This document shows positions 1 to 5,831 of a stretch of 5,831 nt of DNA, piece after piece; position 1 is the stretch's first letter, and every line of letters begins with the position of its first letter. The notes beneath the pieces were generated by a model that was given only the letters and a program-made list of their open reading frames with translations, did not search any database and was not told the DNA's origin. Origin of the DNA: Bacteroidales bacterium (GTDB lineage Bacteria; Bacteroidota; Bacteroidia; Bacteroidales; DYOH01); assembly GCA_030632545.1 (NCBI GenBank), contig DAOVUO010000193.1, forward strand, positions 1 to 5,831, written 5' to 3'. Made by a program: the position numbers and the translations under genes.

Positions 1-462
1 AAGAATAAGTAGAAAAAAATAATAAAATACCGACGAATATAATTTTTTGCAATAGTTTCATTCCCAATTATTTTTTTTTAACAAAACAACAAACTAGTTA
101 GCAATTGCTTACAATCACATAAAGACTAATATATAATTTGTGCTTTCAATGCACTAAGCTACATCATAAAAACAGTTTGTATTATAATTAATAGTTGGCT
201 AAATATTTATGTAATTAAAAGTATATGAATGTTTTAATAACGTATGTTTATAATTGTCTGTAATTCAATTAATTCGTGCATTTCCCAATGTTCGGGACAA
301 GCTATGACTCAAATTTAACTACCTGCCCCGAACATCGGGGAACAATTGATAATATAACAACTATGATAAAAATACAATAAAATGAATAAAACCCGAATGC
401 TAAATTCTCTTTAATGGAATAAACTAGTTCTTTAGAGTTCAAGACCAACAAAGAATATCATG
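1..462. other. Intergenic region downstream of the phosphatase gene
   Basis: I see no credible coding frame, tRNA or other RNA gene here. The region is AT-rich with many short A and T runs, including T-runs near 71-79. The only structured element is the inverted repeat at 281-342. There is a perfect 10-bp palindrome AGCAATTGCT at 100-109, and the palindromic octamer AACTAGTT occurs at both 92-99 and 422-429; I attach no function to these. No strong intrinsic terminator follows the phosphatase stop. The region may also contain the promoter of a gene beyond the left edge, but none can be assigned. Confidence 0.6.
281..342. repeat. GC-rich inverted pair of small hairpins (REP-doublet / REPIN-like)
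   Basis: Two 19-bp arms, 281-299 and 324-342, are inverted copies of each other (16 of 19 positions match) around a 24-bp AT-rich spacer. Each arm is also a short palindrome. The right arm holds CCCCGA-ACA-TCGGGG (326-340), a perfect 6-bp stem with a 3-nt loop. The left arm holds TCCCAA-TGT-TCGGGA (283-297) with one A/C mismatch. The GC-rich arms stand out sharply from the surrounding AT-rich DNA. No T-run follows on either strand, so it is not a standard intrinsic terminator. Two inverted REP-like hairpins around a spacer is the layout of a REPIN. Whether it is repeated elsewhere in the genome cannot be seen from this window. Confidence 0.6.
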
Positions 463-2433
463 TTAAAAGTATTCTATATCACCATAACTTTCAGATATTT
501 TAAAACCAACAATCAGTACATCATCTATTTGTTTCTTATCAGCTATCCATTTGTAAAAAGTATCCATAAGAATTTCCTTTTGCTCCGACATTGGTTTTGA
601 ACAATTATCTAATAATAATTGCTTAAAATTTTTAGTTAAGAATTTTCTATTTTTTTCACCTCCAATTTGATCAATAAAACCATCTGAAAATAAATAAATG
701 ATATCGTCACTTTTCAAATCAATATAATTATTTTGGAATGGTTTTTCCTTTATATGAACAGATATAGGCATACTATCAGGCTTATAATGATACAAATCAT
801 GTTTTTCCCTTTCTGTATTTTTTCGCAATAAAAACAAGGGACTATTCGCACCTGCATACTGCATGGTTTTATCTTCAATATTTATTATGCAAAGAGCCAA
901 ATCCATCCCATTACTTACAGTTTCCTTTCTTCTGTCTTGATGTAAAGATGATTTAATCTGCTTCCTTAATAAATCTAAAATTTCATTAGCTTTCAACTCT
1001 TCATCTTGCTCAAAGTTGTATACAATTTCGTTTAAATAAGCAATGCCAAGCATACTCATAAAAGCACCAGGAACGCCATGTCCGGTACAATCTGCTGCTA
1101 CTATAAAAATTTGATTTTGAATTTGCTTAATCCAGTAAAAATCGCCACTTACAATGTCTTTTGGAATATTAAGAACAAAATTACTTGGCAAAAATTGGGT
1201 TAAGTACGCTTCTGTTGGAAGTGCTGCCTTTTGTATCACTTCTGCATACTCAATACTTGAAATTATATTTTTATTTTTTTTCTCTAGCTCACGTTTTGCA
1301 TCAATTAATTTTGATTCCGCCTTCTTTCTCTCTGTAATTTCCTCTTTTATAGCAATGTAGCTAGTAATAATTCCTTCGTCATTTTTTATTGGTGCAATTA
1401 ATGCACTTTCAATAAATTCATCACCATTTTTTCTTTTATTAGTAAACTCACCTTCCCAAGTTTTTCCAGAGCTAATAGTTTTCCATAATTCATCAAAAAT
1501 AATTGGATTTGCATTTTGCGATTTTAAAATTCTTGCATTTTGGCCAATTACTTCATCTGAATTATAACCAGTAAGCTTTTCAAATATGGGGTTCACATAT
1601 TCAATATTTCCGTTTAAATCGGTTATTACTATTGAGGCAGGACTTTGTTCAACAGCAATTGAAAGCTTTTTTATTTTATCCTCGTTTTTTTTACGTTCAG
1701 TTATATCTCTAGCTACACTCAAAAAAGCTTCTTCGCCATCAAAATTTATTAAAGTAACAGAAATTTCAGAAGGTATAAGTTTTCCATTTTTTGTTTTTTG
1801 CAAAGACTCAAATGTAATACTCCCTTTTTTCTTCACTAATTCAATATCACTAGTAAAACTTGTAAAATTTTCAGAATTACTTATATCCTTTAAGTTCATT
1901 AACAATATCTCTTGGCGAGAATATCCTAATCTGGTTTCAGTAATTTTATTAATTTCAAGTAAGCTTCCATTTGCATCATGAATAAATATTGCATCTGCAA
2001 CATTATCTAATATTGCTTTATTTTTTTTTTGTGTATGCTCTAATTTTAATTTCGAATCTCTTAAATCCAGATGGGTTTTGACCCGAGCAATAAGTTCTGC
2101 TTCTAAAAAAGGCTTTGAAATAAAATCAACTGCTCCTAAATTAAAGCCTTTAATAAGGCTTTGTTTCTCAGTTTTTGCCGTAAGAAAGATAACTGGAATT
2201 TCACTTATTTGATTATTACTTTTGATAATGCGACAAGCTTCAAATCCATCCATTTCAGGCATCATAATATCAAGCAAAATAAGATCTGGCATCGATCTAA
2301 TTGCGGTATTAATTCCTTCCCTACCACTTTGAGCTATAATAACATTTAAATCTTGCTGAATTAGTATATTCGCAATAACATTCAGGTTGTCTGCTATATC
2401 ATCTACAATTAAAACTGTTTGTTTATTCTTCAT
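463..2433 (-). CDS. Response regulator: REC-PAS-PAS-PP2C (SpoIIE/RsbU-type) serine phosphatase
   Basis: Complete cytoplasmic protein of 656 aa with no membrane segment. Residues 1-125 form a receiver domain with acidic pair D11/D12, phosphoacceptor D55 (in LILLDIMMPEMDG), T85 and K107, all intact. Residues about 135-248 and 256-372 are two PAS/PAC domains, each ending in a DIT/EIT-E-R-K motif. A helical linker (about 373-400) leads to a PP2C-like phosphatase domain (about 400-648). Its expected metal-binding acids are present: D431 (SGDFYW), D448 (AADCTGHG), D511 (NGMD), D584 (FSDGF) and D637/D638 (IDDV). Family knowledge: such phosphatases remove phosphate from serine/threonine on partners, often STAS anti-anti-sigma factors, under control of the receiver. 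No partner gene is visible here, so the target is unknown. The ATG start lies inside the end of the upstream kinase gene (11-bp overlap). PAS2 is strikingly like PAS1 of that kinase. An A10 run lies in the REC-PAS1 linker. Domain calls are firm; the exact signal and substrate are not. Confidence 0.95.
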   Translation of the reverse strand: MKNKQTVLIVDDIADNLNVIANILIQQDLNVIIAQSGREGINTAIRSMPDLILLDIMMPEMDGFEACRIIKSNNQISEIPVIFLTAKTEKQSLIKGFNLGAVDFISKPFLEAELIARVKTHLDLRDSKLKLEHTQKKNKAILDNVADAIFIHDANGSLLEINKITETRLGYSRQEILLMNLKDISNSENFTSFTSDIELVKKKGSITFESLQKTKNGKLIPSEISVTLINFDGEEAFLSVARDITERKKNEDKIKKLSIAVEQSPASIVITDLNGNIEYVNPIFEKLTGYNSDEVIGQNARILKSQNANPIIFDELWKTISSGKTWEGEFTNKRKNGDEFIESALIAPIKNDEGIITSYIAIKEEITERKKAESKLIDAKRELEKKNKNIISSIEYAEVIQKAALPTEAYLTQFLPSNFVLNIPKDIVSGDFYWIKQIQNQIFIVAADCTGHGVPGAFMSMLGIAYLNEIVYNFEQDEELKANEILDLLRKQIKSSLHQDRRKETVSNGMDLALCIINIEDKTMQYAGANSPLFLLRKNTEREKHDLYHYKPDSMPISVHIKEKPFQNNYIDLKSDDIIYLFSDGFIDQIGGEKNRKFLTKNFKQLLLDNCSKPMSEQKEILMDTFYKWIADKKQIDDVLIVGFKISESYGDIEYF

Positions 2434-2450
2434 AAATAGTCTTAATTATT
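2423..2450 (-). promoter_or_regulatory. Overlapping stop/start junction without Shine-Dalgarno
   Basis: The phosphatase ATG (2433-2431) is read from within the last codons of the kinase, whose TAA occupies 2425-2423. The bases just upstream of the ATG on the minus strand (AATAATTAAGACTATTT) contain no GGAG-like sequence. Initiation is therefore probably by termination-reinitiation or by the AT-rich, SD-independent mode common in Bacteroidota. No promoter is apparent between the two genes, which supports a single transcript. The overlap is seen directly; the coupling is inferred. Confidence 0.7.
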
Positions 2451-5400
2451 TTACTAAAGTAATTAAGTAATTCATTTATTTTATTAAGATCAAAATTAGT
2501 TATTGAGCCGTCCAATAATTTACTATATACAATAAGTGCATTAATATCGTATTTTTTTCCAATAATTTCACTTTTTTCTGCAAATATCTTTAAAATATCC
2601 ACTGCAATTATTTCCGATAACTCTTTATGAATTGGCTTTAATTCATTCTCAATATCATTTTTAAACTCTTTAGAAAAAAATCCAATTTTATCCTTCTGAT
2701 TTTTTAATAATGCTATACAATTATTAGATTCTGATTCTTTTTCAACTTCAATTTTCTCCTTCTTATGAACTAAGTATTTTGCAATAGTTTTTATAAAAAC
2801 ATCTTCATCTAATGGTTTTGTAAGATATGCCTCAAATACCTTATTGTACTTTTCAACCTCTTCTCTTGTTGCATTTGCGCTTACAGCAATTATTGGAATT
2901 GATCTTAATTTTTCATTTTTTCGAATAATCTTTGTAGTCTCAAATCCGTTTAATTCAGGCATTTGAATATCCATAAGAATTAAATCAGGAGTAAAGCTTT
3001 CTAAAATTTCAAGTGCTTGTTTTCCTGTTCTAGCTTCTACAATTTCCAAATTTTTTCCCTCAATAAAAGCATTGATTACATCTCTATTATCCTCTACATC
3101 GTCAACATTAAGTATTTTTGCCTTTTGAAAAATTATTTTACTATTTTCTTCCACTTCAGTTTTATAAGAAAACTCATCAGATATTTCAATATCGTTCAAC
3201 TCAATTTTAAAAGTAGAACCCGCACCCATTTTACTTGTTGCAGAAATACTTCCGTCCATAAGTTTAACTAAATTTTCAGAAATTGCTAATCCGAGTCCAG
3301 TACCACCATATTTTTTCATACTCTGTCCTTCAACCTGTCTGAAACTCTGAAAAACAGTGTGTATTTGATTTTCAGGTATTCCAACTCCAGTATCTTTTAC
3401 TTCTATTATTAAATCTAAAAGTTTTGTGATTTTAAAATCCTCAAAACGCTGATTTGGTTTAACGATAATTGAAATTGAGCCCTTATCAGTAAATTTAAGT
3501 GCATTCCCAACTAAATTTAACAAAATTTGCCTAATTCGTACAGCATCAATTATCAAATTTTTGGGTAATTGAGGGTCGACATCAACAACAATTGGAACAT
3601 TCTTTTGCAATGAAATTTCTGAAAAAACAATAGAAATTTCATTGAAAAGTTCTCGCAAATTAGTTGTTTGCTTATTAATAAGGAGCTGACCTGCTTCAAT
3701 TTTGGAAAGGTCAAGAATGTCGTTAATTAATTCAAGTAAATTATTTCCACTTCTTGCAATTTTTGTAATAAATGGGTGATACTCATTTCCTACTAACTTT
3801 TTTTTCAAAATATTTGAAAAGCCAATAATTGCATTCATTGGAGTACGTATCTCATGGCTCATATTTGCTAAAAACTCACTTTTTAATCGGTTAGCTGTAT
3901 CAGCTTCTTGCTTAGCGGTAATCAATTTTTGTTTAATTTTTTTTATCTCAGTAACGTCAATCAACTCTGCTAATATTACATTTTTACCATTTAAAACAAT
4001 TTTAGAAGCAAATAATTCTGTATCTATTTTTCTGCCATTTTTTGCACGTACTATAGTCTCTTCCTTATCTAATTTCCCATATTTCATTAATTTTCTAACA
4101 ATTTTTTTTCTCTCATCATCAGAAAACCATAAATTTAATTCCAATGATGTTTTTCCTTTAATCTCATTTTCTGAGTACCCAAATATATTGGTAAAACTCT
4201 GATTAATTTCAATTAATACATCATTTTCACCAGAAGCTAATAACATTGCATTTGGACTCAATCTAAAAATATCAGAAAATTTATTTTCACTTTCCTTTAA
4301 AAGTAATTCAGCACTCTTTCGTCTTGTAATATCCTGAACAATCCCAATCATTTTCACAAATTGTCCAGTTTTATTTCTTATAATTTGCGAAGTTTCATCA
4401 ATCCAAGCACACTTACCATTATTTTTAATTACTCTATACTCTGTTTTATGATTAATTTTGCCTAAACTTAAAGCCACATCAAGCTTATTTTCAATCTCTT
4501 GTCTATCATCAGGATGTACAAAACTTATAAATTCGTCATTTAAAATTGGAATTTCCCTTTTTTGTTTGCCAAAAATTTCAAAAGTAGTATCCGACCAAAT
4601 TATTTCATCACTCTCAATATTCCACTCCCATATTCCAACTCTTCCTGCTTCTTGGGCTAACCTTAAACGCTCCTCGCTAATTTTAAGTGCAAGTTCGCCT
4701 TTTCGACTATCTGTAATATCTTCTTTTATAGCAATATAATTAGCAATTTCACCTTTTTCATTTTTCACAGGAGCAATTAAAGCTTTTTCAATAAACTCCT
4801 CATTATTTTTTTTCTTATTAATAAATTCACCCATCCATATTTTTCCTGAACTTATTGTGTTCCACATTTCGGTATATACTTCTGGCTTAGTTTTATTTGA
4901 ATTTAGTATTTTCGTATTTTGCCCAACTGCTTCATCCAAGCTATAGCCTGTTAACGTGGTGAAAAATGGATTTGCATATTCAATATCACCTTTAACATCA
5001 GTAATAACAATGGTAATTGGACTTTGCTCAATTGCAAGCGAAAACTTCCTTAGCTCAAACAGATTTTTTTGTAATTCCGCATTTTGCTTATCTATTATAC
5101 TTTGTTTTAACGAAAGTGAGTTATTAACAACATTAAATTCCTCAATTTGCTTATTTAGCTCAATATTTTTCTGATCTATATCAATTTTCTGTGCAATAAG
5201 TAATTTATTGGCCTTTCGTTTTTGAAAGTAATTTATAATCGAAAATATCAATAAAGCACTAACTAAAATAAACGCTACAAAAATAATATTTCGTTGAACA
5301 AGCTTTGCATTGGACTCTAATTTAGCCTTTTCAATCTCTAAATTCTTTTGATCTAGTTTTTTTTGATAAGCAAATCGACTTTCCTGGTTAATTAAAGTTT

Positions 5401-5831
5401 TATAGTTTTTTTTATTAAGTAAGCTATCATGCATAATTAATTCAGCTGCAAAATATTCATACGCCATCTTATAGTTATCTAACTGGCTGTAAATGAGTCT
5501 AAGACGCTTAGCTGACTGCTCAATTCGCTCAGGATAGCCTAAACTCAAATTAATTTCATGGGCTAATTTTGCATTTTCAAGTGCCCCCCAATATTGCTTT
5601 TTTTCATAATAAATGGCCGATAATTTTAGATAAGCCGTAGCAATTCCAACTTTATGGTCTAAACCTACATAAATAGTAAGTGCTTTCTCACTAAATTCAA
5701 TTGCAGCAAGTAAATCATTATTTCTAACCCTAATACTAGCTAAATCTATATATAGTTCAGCTACACCTGATTTATTGTTTAGTTTTTGATAAATATCAAA
5801 ACTATCGTGATAATAATCACAAGATTTATGG
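2423..5831 (-). CDS. TPR-containing membrane hybrid sensor histidine kinase (5' end outside window)
   Basis: The frame is open to the right edge; 1135 residues are visible, numbered here from the first full codon at 5830. A TTG at 5548 could be taken as a start, but the 94 codons upstream of it encode in-phase TPR repeats, so the true start is beyond the window. Order: TPRs with a 40-residue period (about 1-135), charged coiled coil, one membrane helix (182-202, followed by QKRKANK, so the C-terminal side is cytoplasmic), coiled coil (203-262), PAS1 (about 262-374), PAS2 of PAS_3 type (380-506), PAS3 (511-634), HisKA with H659 in the SHEIRTP motif, HATPase with N772/N776, DTGVGIP (D813) and GGTGLGLA (842-849), then a receiver (905-1019; D910/D911, D954, S984, K1005). 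The last 100 residues resemble a helical HPt lacking its histidine. Family knowledge: the TPR part is probably periplasmic and senses or scaffolds. Autophosphorylation at H659 should pass to D954 or to the receiver of the co-transcribed phosphatase. All catalytic residues look intact. Confidence 0.95.
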   Translation of the reverse strand, partial: HKSCDYYHDSFDIYQKLNNKSGVAELYIDLASIRVRNNDLLAAIEFSEKALTIYVGLDHKVGIATAYLKLSAIYYEKKQYWGALENAKLAHEINLSLGYPERIEQSAKRLRLIYSQLDNYKMAYEYFAAELIMHDSLLNKKNYKTLINQESRFAYQKKLDQKNLEIEKAKLESNAKLVQRNIIFVAFILVSALLIFSIINYFQKRKANKLLIAQKIDIDQKNIELNKQIEEFNVVNNSLSLKQSIIDKQNAELQKNLFELRKFSLAIEQSPITIVITDVKGDIEYANPFFTTLTGYSLDEAVGQNTKILNSNKTKPEVYTEMWNTISSGKIWMGEFINKKKNNEEFIEKALIAPVKNEKGEIANYIAIKEDITDSRKGELALKISEERLRLAQEAGRVGIWEWNIESDEIIWSDTTFEIFGKQKREIPILNDEFISFVHPDDRQEIENKLDVALSLGKINHKTEYRVIKNNGKCAWIDETSQIIRNKTGQFVKMIGIVQDITRRKSAELLLKESENKFSDIFRLSPNAMLLASGENDVLIEINQSFTNIFGYSENEIKGKTSLELNLWFSDDERKKIVRKLMKYGKLDKEETIVRAKNGRKIDTELFASKIVLNGKNVILAELIDVTEIKKIKQKLITAKQEADTANRLKSEFLANMSHEIRTPMNAIIGFSNILKKKLVGNEYHPFITKIARSGNNLLELINDILDLSKIEAGQLLINKQTTNLRELFNEISIVFSEISLQKNVPIVVDVDPQLPKNLIIDAVRIRQILLNLVGNALKFTDKGSISIIVKPNQRFEDFKITKLLDLIIEVKDTGVGIPENQIHTVFQSFRQVEGQSMKKYGGTGLGLAISENLVKLMDGSISATSKMGAGSTFKIELNDIEISDEFSYKTEVEENSKIIFQKAKILNVDDVEDNRDVINAFIEGKNLEIVEARTGKQALEILESFTPDLILMDIQMPELNGFETTKIIRKNEKLRSIPIIAVSANATREEVEKYNKVFEAYLTKPLDEDVFIKTIAKYLVHKKEKIEVEKESESNNCIALLKNQKDKIGFFSKEFKNDIENELKPIHKELSEIIAVDILKIFAEKSEIIGKKYDINALIVYSKLLDGSITNFDLNKINELLNYFSKIIKTIYEE

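Noticed and set aside
310..317. Minus-strand TAAATTTG matching the Bacteroidota -7 box pattern TAnnTTTG, with a TTG about 25 nt upstream.
   Set aside because: The spacing is longer than usual, the motif is cheap in AT-rich DNA, it sits in the spacer of the inverted repeat, and no gene follows it inside the window.
92..429. Palindromic octamer AACTAGTT present at 92-99 and 422-429, possibly flanking an inserted segment.
   Set aside because: Two short AT-rich palindromes 330 bp apart are expected by chance at some frequency. No transposase, target duplication or matching termini support an inserted element.
428..455. Possible terminator hairpin just after the phosphatase stop: TTCTTT/AAAGAA arms at 428-433 and 450-455.
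   Set aside because: The stem is only 6 bp with a single G-C pair and a 16-nt loop, and no clean U-tract follows it.
1154..1360. Plus-strand open frame opposite the phosphatase gene, whose C-terminal end (SVISSFIA) matches that of the plus-strand frame at 4458-4739.
   Set aside because: Both are antisense shadows of the duplicated PAS module. The shared ending comes from the conserved sense-strand YIAIKE-DIT segment. Low-complexity Ser/Phe/Ile content and lack of context argue against real proteins.
1586..1981. Plus-strand open frame of 131 codons opposite the phosphatase PAS domains (similar cases at 2161-2349, 3017-3271 and 4956-5174).
   Set aside because: All lie fully antisense to strongly supported domains, have Ser/Phe/Ile-rich compositions expected of reverse-complemented AT-rich coding DNA, and show no recognisable motif.

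Overview
The window is very AT-rich, with no visible Shine-Dalgarno sequence at the one internal gene start. It carries a periplasmic-TPR / membrane / multi-PAS hybrid histidine kinase beside a REC-PAS-PAS-PP2C (SpoIIE/RsbU-type) phosphatase. This combination points to a member of the Bacteroidota, probably an environmental Bacteroidales or Cytophagales relative. That placement rests on architecture and composition, not on a marker gene.

Layout: transcription of everything recognisable runs on the minus strand, right to left. From the right edge to 2423 lies a large hybrid sensor kinase whose 5' end is outside the window (1135 residues visible). Its ATG-started downstream neighbour (2433 to 463, 656 aa, complete) overlaps the kinase stop by 11 bp, so the two form a tight operon, probably translationally coupled. 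From 462 to 1 there is no gene. That stretch is AT-rich apart from a GC-rich inverted pair of small hairpins at 281-342 that resembles a REP doublet.

How the genes may work together: the kinase has TPR repeats on the outer side of a single visible membrane helix, then three PAS domains, a complete HisKA/HATPase core, a complete receiver and a C-terminal helical domain that looks like an HPt without its histidine. The second protein has a complete receiver, two PAS domains and a PP2C-type serine phosphatase with all expected metal ligands. The simplest model is a signalling relay in which the membrane kinase phosphorylates the receiver of the phosphatase, which then dephosphorylates a serine/threonine-phosphorylated partner (typically a STAS anti-anti-sigma protein) encoded elsewhere. 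One PAS module is about 62% identical between the two proteins, which suggests domain copying within the locus or a shared ligand. I found no new kind of system here. The points most worth checking are the PAS duplication, the A10 tract that would release a lone receiver if it slipped, the His-less HPt-like tail and the REPIN-like element.
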